Shown here in pieces: positions 7,714-17,144 of a DNA stretch of 64,000 nucleotides. A program made the position numbers and the translations under genes. Position 1 is the first letter of the stretch, and each line of letters starts with the position of its first letter. Below the pieces are notes generated by a model. It did not search any database, was not told where the DNA came from, and worked only from the letters and a program-made list of their open reading frames with translations. The stretch is from Ureibacillus thermophilus (GTDB lineage: Bacteria; Bacillota; Bacilli; Bacillales_A; Planococcaceae): assembly GCF_042657185.1 (NCBI RefSeq), contig NZ_JBHSNN010000062.1; one strand, given 5' to 3'.

Positions 7714-8685
7714 ATGCAAAAAGTAGATGCGATTATCGTTGGAGGAGGCCCTTGTGGTTTATCGGCAGCGATTGAATTGCAAAATATCGGGTTGAAGCCG
7801 ATTGTGATTGAGAAAGGCAATGTGGTGAATGCCCTTTATCATTATCCAACCCACCAAACCTTTTTCTCCACAAGTGAAAAATTGGCCATTGGCGATGTGC
7901 CGTTCATTATAGAGCAGCGGAAGCCGAGCAGAAATCAAGCCCTTGTCTATTATCGCGAAGTAGTAAAATTAAAAAATATTCATGTGAACCGTTTTGAGAA
8001 AGTATTGTCTGTGGAAAAACGTCCGGATGGGTTATTCACCGTTACATCGGATAAAGCTCAATATGAAACACCTTATGTTGTTTTGGCAACAGGCTATTAT
8101 GACCATCCAAATTATATGAATGTTCCTGGAGAAGATTTGCCAAAAGTGTTCCATTATTTTAAAGAAGCCCATCCTTTTTTTGATACAGATGTCCTTGTCG
8201 TTGGAGGAAAAAACTCAGCGGTTGATGCAACGCTGGAATTGCATAAAGCAGGGGCCCGCGTAACAGTTGCATACCGCGGCAATGACTTTTCACCGAGCAT
8301 TAAACCATGGATTTTGCCGGAATTCCAATCATTGATTCGAAACGGTGAAGTAGTGATGCACTTCAACACGACGGTGAAAGAGATTCGTGAAAAAGAAGTG
8401 GTCTTAAATATCGATGGCAAAGAAGAAGTAATAAAAAACGATTTCGTCTTTGCTATGACCGGTTATCATCCTGACCATGAGTTTATTCGAAAAATCGGCG
8501 TAACGATAGATGAAGAAACAGGACGTCCTACATATGATCCAGAGACAATGGAATCCAATGTAGAAAATTTATTTATTGCCGGGGTGCTTGCTGCCGGAAA
8601 TAATGCGAATGAAATTTTCATCGAGAATGGAAAATTCCACGGGGGCTTTATTGCAAAGGCGATTGAAAATAAGAGAAATCAATAA
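7714..8685 (+). CDS. ypdA: bacillithiol disulfide reductase YpdA (Bdr)
   Basis: A 323-residue FAD/NADPH flavoprotein of the thioredoxin-reductase fold. The FAD-binding GGGPCGLSAA is at residues 10-19 and the NADPH-binding VVGGKNSAVDA near 162-172. The single conserved cysteine (Cys14 in GPCG) is the residue known to be important in YpdA/Bdr enzymes. It reduces bacillithiol disulfide to BSH and so recycles the thiol made by bshA at 40.9 kb. The start follows AAGGAG. TTGACA at 7657-7662 and TATAAT at 7671-7676 lie upstream, but their spacing does not form a standard promoter. Confidence 0.95.
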   Translation: MQKVDAIIVGGGPCGLSAAIELQNIGLKPIVIEKGNVVNALYHYPTHQTFFSTSEKLAIGDVPFIIEQRKPSRNQALVYYREVVKLKNIHVNRFEKVLSVEKRPDGLFTVTSDKAQYETPYVVLATGYYDHPNYMNVPGEDLPKVFHYFKEAHPFFDTDVLVVGGKNSAVDATLELHKAGARVTVAYRGNDFSPSIKPWILPEFQSLIRNGEVVMHFNTTVKEIREKEVVLNIDGKEEVIKNDFVFAMTGYHPDHEFIRKIGVTIDEETGRPTYDPETMESNVENLFIAGVLAAGNNANEIFIENGKFHGGFIAKAIENKRNQ

Positions 8686-8696
8686 TTCTTAAAAAA

Positions 8697-8874
8697 AAGG
8701 GGGCGTCTGAAAAGTTGAGACGTCCCCATTGCGGCTTTAGCTAGAGTTTTTGCCGCAGATAAATTGCGATGAGGAGGCGCGTTTTGTGACCACCGCAGGG
8801 AAAATTTTTAAGAGAATATTCCTATAAGAAGTAAGGCTGTTTCCGAAAGTGTTCGACTTTCTGAACAGCCCTTT
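8697..8874 (+). repeat. copy A of a ~180-bp dispersed element
   Basis: Non-coding DNA between ypdA and prsW that matches, as reverse complement and with few changes, the segment 37973-38157. The left end forms hairpin GGGGGCGTCT / AGACGTCCCC preceded by A8, a terminator when read leftward. The right end forms GGCTGTT-GAAAG / CTTTC-AACAGCC followed by T4, a terminator when read rightward. The middle shares exact runs such as GCGGCTTTAGCTAGAG. In its present orientation the right end can terminate ypdA transcription. Confidence 0.9.
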
Positions 8875-8942
8875 TCATTGTTTTCCTTTAAAAAGGATAG
8901 TTGTTACTATAAAATATAATTATATGGAAGGGAGCGTCGATA

Positions 8943-9617
8943 TTGTTTATATTACTTTCTGCAGCGATTGCTCCAGGTTGTGCGTTATTTAGTTATTTTT
9001 ATTTGCGGAATCAAATGGCGACGGAACCTCGAAAAACCCTTTTTCGGACATTTATTTTTGGCCTTTTAATCACTTTCCCAATTATGTTCATTCAATATGT
9101 TGTACAGGAGGAAGGGATTATCGCCAATCCGTTTCTTCGCAATGTTATTTTTACCGGTGCATTGGAAGAATTTTTTAAGTGGTTCATTATTTATGCCTTT
9201 ATTTTTCGCCATGTAGAATTTGACGATCCGTATGACGGGATTTTGTATGGAGCAGCTGCTTCTTTAGGGTTTGCCACATTGGAAAACATTCTTTACTTAC
9301 TTACGTTCGGAATTGACACCGCTTTTATGCGCGCTTTATTGCCTGTATCAAGCCATGCGTTATTTGGCGTTGTGATGGGGTATTATTTTGGAAGAAGCAA
9401 GTTTACGAAAACGAAATATTCAAAGGAATTTTTAGCCTTATCTCTCATAGCTCCATTTATTTTGCATGTCATCTATAATTCTATTTTAATGTTCGAAGAT
9501 TATTGGCTATATTTAATGGCGCCGTTTATGGTGTTTTTATGGTGGTTTGCTTTAAAGAAAGTTAAACTTGCCCATGAGCATTTAATTAAACATTTAGTGG
9601 AACAAAATAAAATTTAG
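8943..9617 (+). CDS. prsW: PrsW glutamic-type intramembrane protease
   Basis: A 224-residue multipass membrane protein. The family glutamate motif EEFFKW (near residue 70) is followed by the conserved FATLENILYL (near 110), SHALFG (near 137) and HVIYNS (near 178) segments of the PrsW/CPBP-like metal or glutamate active site. In B. subtilis PrsW makes the first cut in anti-sigma factor RsiW, releasing sigma-W under envelope stress. TTG start at 8943 behind AAGGGA. Located directly before sleB, as in B. subtilis. Confidence 0.93.
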   Translation: MFILLSAAIAPGCALFSYFYLRNQMATEPRKTLFRTFIFGLLITFPIMFIQYVVQEEGIIANPFLRNVIFTGALEEFFKWFIIYAFIFRHVEFDDPYDGILYGAAASLGFATLENILYLLTFGIDTAFMRALLPVSSHALFGVVMGYYFGRSKFTKTKYSKEFLALSLIAPFILHVIYNSILMFEDYWLYLMAPFMVFLWWFALKKVKLAHEHLIKHLVEQNKI

Positions 9618-9657
9618 AAAGACTTGAAAGAACCAATGTACTTTCAGGTCTTTTTTA
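9618..9657 (+). terminator. terminator after prsW
   Basis: Stem AAAGAC-TTGAAAG / CTTTCA-GGTCTTT with a 10-nt loop, then a T-rich tract. Confidence 0.75.
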
Positions 9658-9750
9658 TTTTTTAAAAACAACCATAAAAATTTGTTCACTGTACATAATA
9701 ATCCCTGAATGGTCGTTTCGATTGAAGATGCGGCCATTTTTTCATGATGG

Positions 9751-9779
9751 GTATAAATGTTGCTAAATTTAACATGCTA
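9751..9779 (+). promoter_or_regulatory. sigma-G promoter of sleB-ypeB
   Basis: -35 GTATA (9751-9755), 17-nt spacer, -10 CATGCTA (9773-9779), matching the forespore sigma-G consensus (GHATR / CATNMTA). sleB is a known sigma-G gene. Confidence 0.75.
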
Positions 9780-9798
9780 TGAAAAAGGAGTGAAAGAG

Positions 9799-10593
9799 AT
9801 GTTCAGAAAAATTCTTGTTGTCATGCTATATTTCATCGCTGCATTTAGCACGATTGCGCTTATGAAACCAGAAGAATCTTTCGCTTTTTCCAATCAAGTT
9901 ATTGAACGGGGTGCCTTTGGCGATGACGTAATCGAGCTGCAAGCAAGATTGCAATATTTAGGATTCTATCACGGAAAAATCGATGGAAAGTTCGGATACG
10001 GAACGTATTGGGCATTGCGAAACTTCCAGGAAAGCTACGGTTTAAAAGTGGATGGAATTGCTGGTGCAGAAACAAAAAGGGTGCTCGTGAGAAACAGCGA
10101 TTTTGACCGGGAATGGGTACATGCGCAAATCAATGCCGGCAGAGAATTTACTTATTATGGAGGAATACCGCTTGACCAACAAGTAAAAGGAGGAAGAGGT
10201 TCATCGGGAAGTACAAGTTATCAGCTGCCTTCCAAATTTACAGAGCAGGATTTGCAGCTGATGGCGAATGCGGTTTACGGTGAAGCAAGAGGAGAGCCAT
10301 ACGAAGGGCAAGTAGCGGTGGCGGCAGTAATTCTAAATCGATTAGAATCACCAGATTTCCCTAATACCATTTCCGAAATTATTTTCCAACCAGGTGCATT
10401 TACAGCAGTGGCAGATGGACAAATTTGGTTGACGCCAAATGAACGGGCGAAACAAGCCGTTCTTGATGCGATGAGCGGATGGGATCCATCTGAAAACGCC
10501 CTTTATTACTTTAACCCGCAAACAGCTACAAGCAAATGGATTTGGACAAGGCCGCAAATAAAACAAATTGGTAATCACATCTTTTGCTATTAA
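9799..10593 (+). CDS. sleB: spore cortex-lytic enzyme SleB
   Basis: A 264-residue lytic transglycosylase that degrades muramic-lactam cortex during germination. It has an N-terminal export segment (about 1-28), a peptidoglycan-binding domain (GAFGDDVIELQARLQYLGFY to KRVLVRN, near 38-99), a short Ser/Gly linker and the C-terminal hydrolase_2 catalytic domain starting at LMANAVYGEARGEPYEGQ (near 154); its catalytic Glu lies in GEARGE. The ATG at 9799 has AAGGAG 8 nt upstream; the longer in-frame start overlaps the sigma-G promoter. Followed by ypeB, which its product needs for assembly. Confidence 0.97.
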   Translation: MFRKILVVMLYFIAAFSTIALMKPEESFAFSNQVIERGAFGDDVIELQARLQYLGFYHGKIDGKFGYGTYWALRNFQESYGLKVDGIAGAETKRVLVRNSDFDREWVHAQINAGREFTYYGGIPLDQQVKGGRGSSGSTSYQLPSKFTEQDLQLMANAVYGEARGEPYEGQVAVAAVILNRLESPDFPNTISEIIFQPGAFTAVADGQIWLTPNERAKQAVLDAMSGWDPSENALYYFNPQTATSKWIWTRPQIKQIGNHIFCY

Positions 10594-10605
10594 AGGAGCG
10601 ACGTT

Positions 10606-11895
10606 ATGAAAAGTTTAGTGTATTTACTTTCCATTGCTGTGATAGCATTAGGGTTTTATGCATACGATGTCCGTTCGGATAATCAACAGTTGAAACAAAC
10701 AATACATGCTCAATATACAAATTCTTTATCCAGCGCCAGCGAAAAATTATCTTATTTAGAACGGTCTGTAGCACAATCTTTATTGTTCCAAGATGAGAAA
10801 GCATTGCAAAATGAACTTGATAATATTTGGCGTACGAGCAATGAATTGCGTTCATTTATCAGCAGTTTGCCGCTTAATCAAGAGGTGGCCAATCAATGGC
10901 TTCGTTATATTGGGAAAATTGGCGATGAAGCAAAAAGAGCGTCAACGAATGGAGATTATGAAACTTGGCAAAAGAAAATGAATGTCGTTCATAATAATTT
11001 AGAAAAATTAACAGAGGAATGGGCTGTTGCGACTGCTCAGTTTTATCAAAATGATGGAGACTTCGATAAATGGAAGCAAGTTGCCAAAATGGATTTAGAA
11101 GAATCGCCTTTTAAAAATTTAGCTTCCAATTTAAAAACTTACACGGAAAAGGACTTCCCTTTAACAACTAGTGAGTCTGACTGGCTGAAAAAGCGAGATT
11201 TGAAACATATTCGAGATCGGGAAATTACAAAAGATGAAGCCATTCAAGTGTTGGAAAAATTAGTTCCAGGAATTCAAGATGCCACTTATACCGTTTCTAA
11301 AAACAAGGAAGATGCACCATATCCTTTCTACCATATTCAATTTGTAAAAGGTAGCCGTGTAGGGTATGCAGATATTACTGTAAAAGGGGGACACTTAATC
11401 TCCTTCTTGTCAGAACGTCCTGTACAGCCGGATCGTAATATTACGCAGGAAAAAGTGAAAGAACTTACAAATCAATTTATTAAGCGCGCAGGATATGATG
11501 ACCTACAAATCATTGAAATGCGGGAAAACCATGAAGCGTGGCATGTTCACCTCGCGCGAGTGGCAGGAAAACATAATGCAATCGTCTATCCGGATGGAAT
11601 TCAGATGAAAATATCGAAAGACAGCGGTGAATTATTAGGATTAAACGCAATGGAATATGTGCAAAAAGAAACGATCAATGATGATCAACCAGTGAACCCG
11701 ATTGACTGGAAACAGTTCTTCCGTCCTAATACGGTGGTGGAAGAAGAACGATTCATTTACACGGAAAACGAAGCTTACCAGTTAAGATTATGCTACGAAG
11801 TGATTGCACGATTTGAGGACAATATAAATGAAACTTACCGAGTCGTTGTGGATACAGAGAACCATGATGTCTTAAAAGTGGAACAATTACCATAA
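10606..11895 (+). CDS. ypeB: germination protein YpeB
   Basis: A 429-residue spore protein with an N-terminal membrane/signal helix (near 5-20), a helical middle part and C-terminal PepSY-like repeats (near 205-285 and 360-428, with ITKDEAIQVLEKLVPG and ENEAYQLRLCYEVIARF). YpeB is needed to localise and stabilise SleB and inhibits it until germination. It lies 12 nt after sleB with AAAGGAG before the ATG, so one sigma-G transcript is expected. Length is close to the B. subtilis protein (about 450). Confidence 0.95.
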   Translation: MKSLVYLLSIAVIALGFYAYDVRSDNQQLKQTIHAQYTNSLSSASEKLSYLERSVAQSLLFQDEKALQNELDNIWRTSNELRSFISSLPLNQEVANQWLRYIGKIGDEAKRASTNGDYETWQKKMNVVHNNLEKLTEEWAVATAQFYQNDGDFDKWKQVAKMDLEESPFKNLASNLKTYTEKDFPLTTSESDWLKKRDLKHIRDREITKDEAIQVLEKLVPGIQDATYTVSKNKEDAPYPFYHIQFVKGSRVGYADITVKGGHLISFLSERPVQPDRNITQEKVKELTNQFIKRAGYDDLQIIEMRENHEAWHVHLARVAGKHNAIVYPDGIQMKISKDSGELLGLNAMEYVQKETINDDQPVNPIDWKQFFRPNTVVEEERFIYTENEAYQLRLCYEVIARFEDNINETYRVVVDTENHDVLKVEQLP

Positions 11896-11970
11896 TTATT
11901 CAAATACTCTAGAAATTCGCCTTCGTTCATGCAATAATATAAATACAAATATTGTGCGAGGCGAATTACA

Positions 11971-12630
11971 ATGGAAATTAAAATTGGAATGTTCATTACA
12001 TTAGAACCAATTTCATCCGAAAATGTTGAACCTGAACGGGTGAAATGTAAAGTGTTAGATGTAAAAGACGATCATATTTATGTAACTCAGCCTGTTAAAC
12101 TCGAAACAAATGAAAAGCATCCTTTAGAAAAAGGTTCTGACTATCGTGTTGTTTATCAAGGGGAGGATAAAGTTATTTATACCTTTCAAACCAAGGTGCT
12201 TGGCGTAAAGAAGGGTTTCCATACGTCCTTTAAACTCTCCTATCCACCTAAAAAAGAAATCAAGAAAATCGAAAGAAGAAAATTTGTCCGCGTCAGAACC
12301 GCTGTTGATGTCTCCATAGAGTATAAAAACCAATTTTATCCGTATGCAACAAAGGATATCAGTGCTGGAGGAATGGCTATCAAATTGGATTCTCCTCCTC
12401 CATTTGCAGAAGAAGATTTAGTCAAATTAGTAATTGTTTTACCTTTTAAAAATGGTGAGATACAATATGTAAAGACGGATGCTAAAGTCGTTCGAATCTT
12501 TAAGAATAATGATGAGGATGTTGCGTCTTTCCAATTTTTGAATATTGATGAAAACGATCAACAGCTCATCCTACGATTCTGTTTTGAACGGCAAGTGTTG
12601 ATGATGAAGGAGATGTCAAACCTCCAATAA
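11971..12630 (+). CDS. motI: PilZ-domain c-di-GMP receptor / flagellar brake (YpfA, MotI)
   Basis: A 219-residue protein with a YcgR-like N-terminal domain (1-95) and a PilZ domain. Both c-di-GMP motifs are intact: RRKFVRVR (RxxxR, near 102-109) and DISAGGMA (D/NxSxxG, near 129-136). In B. subtilis the protein binds c-di-GMP and disengages the MotA stator. It sits between ypeB and cmk as in B. subtilis. The stop codon falls within the terminator stem. Confidence 0.92.
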   Translation: MEIKIGMFITLEPISSENVEPERVKCKVLDVKDDHIYVTQPVKLETNEKHPLEKGSDYRVVYQGEDKVIYTFQTKVLGVKKGFHTSFKLSYPPKKEIKKIERRKFVRVRTAVDVSIEYKNQFYPYATKDISAGGMAIKLDSPPPFAEEDLVKLVIVLPFKNGEIQYVKTDAKVVRIFKNNDEDVASFQFLNIDENDQQLILRFCFERQVLMMKEMSNLQ

Positions 12631-12657
12631 TGCAACTTTATTGGAGGGATTTTTTTT
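12619..12657 (+). terminator. terminator overlapping the end of motI
   Basis: Stem CCTCCAATAA / TTATTGGAGG with T8 after it. The 5' arm contains the last codons and the stop of motI. Confidence 0.85.
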
Positions 12658-12720
12658 GTAAAAAATTCTTTTTAAATGACATCCAAGTTAACACATAATA
12701 GTTGGAGGAAAGTATAAATT

Positions 12721-13395
12721 ATGAAGAAAAATATACAAATTGCAATTGATGGACCTGCCGGCGCAGGAAAAAGCACTATAGCCAAAATCGTGGCTGAACA
12801 ACTAGGATTCACATACATTGATACAGGAGCCATGTATCGGGCGACAACGTATAAAGCCTTAAAAGAAAACATAAAATTAGATGATGAAAAAAAACTTGAG
12901 GAAATGCTTCTAAGAACAAATATTGATCTAAAGCCGTCTCCAAATGGACAACTTGTATTTGTTGATGGAGAAGATGTGACGGAAAAAATTCGTTCCAATG
13001 AAATTACTGCAAATGTTCCACAAGTGGCTGCCTTGGGAAAAGTTCGCGAAATTCTTGTAGCGAAGCAAAAAGAATTGGCAAAGGACGGTGCGGTGGTTAT
13101 GGATGGACGAGATATTGGAACCCATGTATTAAAAGATGCAGAACTGAAAATCTTTATGTCCGCTTCTGTTGAGGAAAGAGCGCGGCGCCGACAATTAGAT
13201 AATGAAAAAAGAGGAATTCCATCCGACTTTGAAAAACTAAAAGCAGAGATTGCCCTTCGTGATCAAAAAGATATGGAAAGAGAAATTTCCCCTTTAGTAC
13301 AAGCAAACGATGCCATCTATCTTGATACAACGGATTTAACCATCGATGAAGTGGCAGAGAAGATTCTAAGCATGGCAAAGGAGAAAATGGAATAA
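12721..13395 (+). CDS. cmk: cytidylate kinase
   Basis: A 224-residue kinase that phosphorylates CMP and dCMP with ATP. Walker A GPAGAGKST (near residues 11-19), the CMP-binding DTGAMYRATT (near 37-46), the GRDIGTHV segment (near 123) and the lid RARRRQLDNEKRG (near 153-165) are all visible; 224 residues is the family length. Start ATG after GGAGG. Followed by the S1-domain gene ypfD, as in most Bacillales. Confidence 0.97.
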   Translation: MKKNIQIAIDGPAGAGKSTIAKIVAEQLGFTYIDTGAMYRATTYKALKENIKLDDEKKLEEMLLRTNIDLKPSPNGQLVFVDGEDVTEKIRSNEITANVPQVAALGKVREILVAKQKELAKDGAVVMDGRDIGTHVLKDAELKIFMSASVEERARRRQLDNEKRGIPSDFEKLKAEIALRDQKDMEREISPLVQANDAIYLDTTDLTIDEVAEKILSMAKEKME

Positions 13396-13520
13396 TCCAT
13401 CTTTCTTTCCACGTATGTTATTCATAAATAAGGAAATATTTTAACTATAAGGAAAAATTTTTGTGTTTATATGGAATTTCTAATAAAATAGATATTGTAA
13501 GATGTGAAGGAGGGTTACAT

Positions 13521-14666
13521 ATGTCCGAGGAAATGAATTTAGAATTGGGCCGTGAATTCCATGAGGGGGATATTGTAAAAGCAGTTGCTGCGAAAGTAGA
13601 AGATAAGGCAGTAACTGTTACAATAGAAGGCGCTCCATTTGATGGAATTGTGCCGATCAGCGAACTTTCCAGCTTGCATGTGGAAAAGGCATCTGATGTT
13701 GTGTCTGTCGGCGACGAGCTGGAATTAATGATTACGAAAATTGAAGATGAAAACTTTGTTCTTTCAAAACGAAAAGTAGATGCTTTAAAAGCTTGGGATA
13801 AATTAGAAGAGCTTTATGAAAAAGGAGAAGTTTTTGAAGCGGAAGTAAAAGATATTGTAAAAGGCGGTCTAGTTGTTGATTTAGGAGTTCGCGGATTTGT
13901 TCCAGCTTCTTTAGTGGAAGATTATTTTGTTGAAGATTTCGAGGGCTACAAAGGGAAAACAATGAAATTTAAAATCACGGAATTAGATAAAGAAAAAGGC
14001 CGATTAATTTTATCCCATCGTGCGGTAGTGGAACAAGAGAAAGAAAATAAAAAGAAGCAATTGCTTGAAAGTATTAAACCAGGCGATGTATTAATAGGGA
14101 AAGTTCAACGATTGGCTCCATTCGGCGCTTTTGTCGACATTGGCGGCGTGGATGGACTTGTGCACATTTCACAAGTTGCCCATGAGCATATAGAAGATAT
14201 CAGCACGGTGTTAAAAGAAGGTCAAGAAGTGAACGTAAAAGTATTATCCGTCGATCCGGCAAACGAGCGAATTTCTTTGTCCATTAAAGAAACGCTGCCG
14301 GGGCCATGGGAAAATATAAGTAAACGCGTTTCAACAGGCCAAGTTTTGACAGGTACAGTAAAACGCTTAGTTTCATTCGGTGCCTTTGTTGAAGTGTTCC
14401 CTGGAGTTGAAGGGTTAGTTCACATCTCGCAAATTTCCCAGAAACACATCAACACTCCGCATGAAGTATTAAAAGAAGGCCAAGAAGTGCAAGTGAAAGT
14501 ACTTGATGTAAATGAGCAGGAGAAACGCTTATCATTGAGCATTAAAGCCCTTGAAGAAGATTCCAAAGAACAAGAGGAATTTGATTATCAATTGCCGGAA
14601 GAAACAACAGGATTTTCTATCAGCGATGTTATCGGAGATCAGTTGAAAAAATTGAAAGAACAATAA
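13521..14666 (+). CDS. ypfD: S1-domain RNA-binding protein (YpfD, 30S protein S1 homolog)
   Basis: A 381-residue protein with four S1 OB-fold repeats, beginning near residues 16, 102, 187 and 274; the last two are most alike (GAFVDIGGVDGLVHISQ and GAFVEVFPGVEGLVHISQ). Gram-positive S1 homologues are shorter than the six-repeat E. coli S1 and are not essential for translation in B. subtilis. The ATG at 13521 follows AAGGAGGG; an upstream in-frame start would add 20 unlikely residues. It follows cmk by 125 nt, probably with its own promoter. Confidence 0.93.
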   Translation: MSEEMNLELGREFHEGDIVKAVAAKVEDKAVTVTIEGAPFDGIVPISELSSLHVEKASDVVSVGDELELMITKIEDENFVLSKRKVDALKAWDKLEELYEKGEVFEAEVKDIVKGGLVVDLGVRGFVPASLVEDYFVEDFEGYKGKTMKFKITELDKEKGRLILSHRAVVEQEKENKKKQLLESIKPGDVLIGKVQRLAPFGAFVDIGGVDGLVHISQVAHEHIEDISTVLKEGQEVNVKVLSVDPANERISLSIKETLPGPWENISKRVSTGQVLTGTVKRLVSFGAFVEVFPGVEGLVHISQISQKHINTPHEVLKEGQEVQVKVLDVNEQEKRLSLSIKALEEDSKEQEEFDYQLPEETTGFSISDVIGDQLKKLKEQ

Positions 14667-14677
14667 AAATTGTAGAT

Positions 14678-14713
14678 AAAAAAATGCGTGCTTTTCGTGA
14701 GTGCGCTTTTTTT
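14678..14713 (+). terminator. weak terminator after ypfD
   Basis: An imperfect GCGTGC / GTGCGC stem (with G-T pairs) flanked by A5 and T7. Confidence 0.55.
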
Positions 14714-14796
14714 ATGTCCATCTATGTCAAAATATGATAAACCATGAGATTTCGTGTATAATACAAAAGATAAGATTTTGGAAGGATGAAGGACAG

Positions 14797-16110
14797 ATGA
14801 CAAAACCAGTAATCGCCATCGTAGGTCGTCCAAATGTAGGAAAGTCTACAATATTCAATCGTATTGTTGGCGAACGAATTTCCATAGTGGAAGATGTTCC
14901 GGGAGTAACCCGCGACCGCATATACAGTTCGGCAGAATGGTTGAATCATGAATTCAACATTATCGATACCGGAGGAATTGATTTAGGAAGCGATGAACCT
15001 TTAATTGAACATATTCGCGCACAAGCTCAAATTGCGATGGAAGAAGCGGATGTCATTATCTTTATGACAAACGGGCGCGAAGGCGTGACGCTGCAAGATG
15101 AGCAAATTGCGAAAATACTTTATAAAACCAATAAACCGGTCGTGCTTGCGGTCAATAAAATCGACAACCCGGATATGCGTGAAATGATCTATGATTTTTA
15201 TACTTTAGGATTTGGAGATCCGATACCAATTTCCGGTTCCCATGGACTTGGAATCGGGGATTTATTGGATGAATGTGCAAAACATTTTCCAAAAGAATAT
15301 GAAGATGAGTATGCCAATGATGTGATTAAATTTTCGTTAATCGGCAGACCAAATGTTGGGAAATCTTCGCTGGTCAATGCCATTCTTGGCGAAGAAAGGG
15401 TCATTGTCAGCGACATTGCCGGTACGACTCGGGATGCAGTCGATACCCCTTATACGTATGATGGACAAGATTATGTCATTATCGATACGGCGGGAATGCG
15501 CAAAAAAGGAAAAGTCTATGAAAGCACCGAAAAATATTCCGTATTGCGGGCATTAAGAGCCATTGAACGTTCAGATGTGGTGCTTGTGGTATTAAATGCG
15601 GAAGAGGGCATTCAAGAACAAGATAAAAAAATTGCCGGATATGCCCACGAAGCTGGAAAAGCCATTATTATTGTCGTGAACAAATGGGATGCCATCGAGA
15701 AAAATGAAAAGACTATGAATGAATTTACGGAAACGATACGGAATCAATTTTTATTTTTGGATTATGCACCTATCGTTTATGTATCTGCTAAAACGAAACA
15801 GCGGATCCATCAAATTTTGCCGTTAGTGAAACGTGTCAGCGAAAACCATGCAATGCGCATCCAGTCATCCATTTTAAATGATGTCATTGAAGATGCGATT
15901 GCAAGAAATCCAGCACCAACGGAAAAAGGAAAACGCTTGCGCATCTACTACACAACGCAAGTATCCGTTAAACCGCCGACTTTTATAACTTTTGTGAACG
16001 ATCCGGAACTGATGCATTTCTCTTACCTTCGATTTTTAGAAAACCGAATTCGTGAAACCTTTGATTTTGAGGGAACGCCAATTCGCATCATACCGCGTGC
16101 CCGTGAGTAA
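14797..16110 (+). CDS. der: ribosome-assembly GTPase Der (EngA)
   Basis: A 437-residue essential GTPase for 50S maturation with two tandem G domains and a C-terminal KH-like domain. G1 motifs are GRPNVGKST (near residue 10) and GRPNVGKSS (near 183); G3 motifs are DTGGI and DTAGM; G4 motifs are NKID (near 118) and NKWD (near 296). The ATG at 14797 has GGAAGGA upstream and gives the standard MTKPVIAIVG start, while a longer in-frame start at 14701 would lie in the terminator region. Followed by gpsA 17 nt later. Confidence 0.97.
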   Translation: MTKPVIAIVGRPNVGKSTIFNRIVGERISIVEDVPGVTRDRIYSSAEWLNHEFNIIDTGGIDLGSDEPLIEHIRAQAQIAMEEADVIIFMTNGREGVTLQDEQIAKILYKTNKPVVLAVNKIDNPDMREMIYDFYTLGFGDPIPISGSHGLGIGDLLDECAKHFPKEYEDEYANDVIKFSLIGRPNVGKSSLVNAILGEERVIVSDIAGTTRDAVDTPYTYDGQDYVIIDTAGMRKKGKVYESTEKYSVLRALRAIERSDVVLVVLNAEEGIQEQDKKIAGYAHEAGKAIIIVVNKWDAIEKNEKTMNEFTETIRNQFLFLDYAPIVYVSAKTKQRIHQILPLVKRVSENHAMRIQSSILNDVIEDAIARNPAPTEKGKRLRIYYTTQVSVKPPTFITFVNDPELMHFSYLRFLENRIRETFDFEGTPIRIIPRARE

Positions 16111-16127
16111 AATAGTGGAGGAATTCA

Positions 16128-17141
16128 ATGAAAAAAGTAACAGTACTAGGAGCAGGTTCTTGGGGAACCGCTTTAGCTATGGTATTAACTGAAAATGGCC
16201 ACGAAACGCTTATTTGGAGCCATCGAGACGATCAAGCGAAGGAAATCAATGAACGGCATACAAATGAAAAATATCTCCCAAACATTCAGCTGCCTGAAAA
16301 TTTAGCGGCAACAAGCGATTTACAAACAGCCGTTGAACATGGGGAAATACTTGTTTTTGCGGTGCCGACAAAGGCGATTCGTGAAGTGGCCGGACAAGTC
16401 ATGAATTATTTAAATAAGAAAGTGCTCATTGTCCATGTTTCAAAAGGAATTGAGCCGGATACATTAAAGCGCATTTCAGAAATTTTACAGGAAACCCTTG
16501 ATTCGAGTGTTGTGGAGGACATCGTCGTGCTGTCTGGCCCTAGCCATGCGGAAGAGGTGGTGTTGCATCATCCAACAACCATTACAGCAGCCTGTACAAA
16601 TCTACGCTCCGCTGAAAAAATACAAGATTTATTTATGAATCATTATTTCCGAGTTTACACAAATACCGATGTCATAGGAGTGGAACTTGGCGGTGCGCTG
16701 AAAAACGTCATCGCTTTAGCGGCAGGCATTTCCGATGGTCTGAACTATGGGGATAATGCAAAGGCGGCATTAATTACACGGGGACTTGCTGAAATTGCCC
16801 GTTTAGGCGTCCGAATGGGAGGCAATCCTTTCACCTTTGCAGGACTAACGGGCATGGGGGATTTAATTGTGACTTGTACAAGTGTCCATTCCCGAAACTG
16901 GAAAGCGGGGAATATGCTCGGGAAAGGCATGAAGTTGGATGAAGTATTAGAAACAATGGGTATGGTGGTCGAGGGTGTCCGCACGACAAAAGCCGCCTAT
17001 CAGCTGGCAGAAAAATATGATGTGCCGATGCCTATAACAACGGCGCTTTACCAGGTATTATTTGAAGGCAAAGAACCGAAACAGGCAGTGGATGAATTAA
17101 TGCATCGCTTAAAGAAAAGAGAAATGGATTATTTGCAATAA
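16128..17141 (+). CDS. gpsA: NAD(P)H-dependent glycerol-3-phosphate dehydrogenase
   Basis: A 337-residue enzyme that reduces dihydroxyacetone phosphate to sn-glycerol 3-phosphate for phospholipid synthesis. The nucleotide-binding GAGSWGTALA is at residues 8-17, the catalytic Lys in ELGGALKNVIALAAG (near 183-197), and the family segment GLTGMGDLIVTC is near 247. GGAGG precedes the ATG. Probably co-transcribed with der. Confidence 0.97.
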   Translation: MKKVTVLGAGSWGTALAMVLTENGHETLIWSHRDDQAKEINERHTNEKYLPNIQLPENLAATSDLQTAVEHGEILVFAVPTKAIREVAGQVMNYLNKKVLIVHVSKGIEPDTLKRISEILQETLDSSVVEDIVVLSGPSHAEEVVLHHPTTITAACTNLRSAEKIQDLFMNHYFRVYTNTDVIGVELGGALKNVIALAAGISDGLNYGDNAKAALITRGLAEIARLGVRMGGNPFTFAGLTGMGDLIVTCTSVHSRNWKAGNMLGKGMKLDEVLETMGMVVEGVRTTKAAYQLAEKYDVPMPITTALYQVLFEGKEPKQAVDELMHRLKKREMDYLQ

Positions 17142-17144
17142 CCA

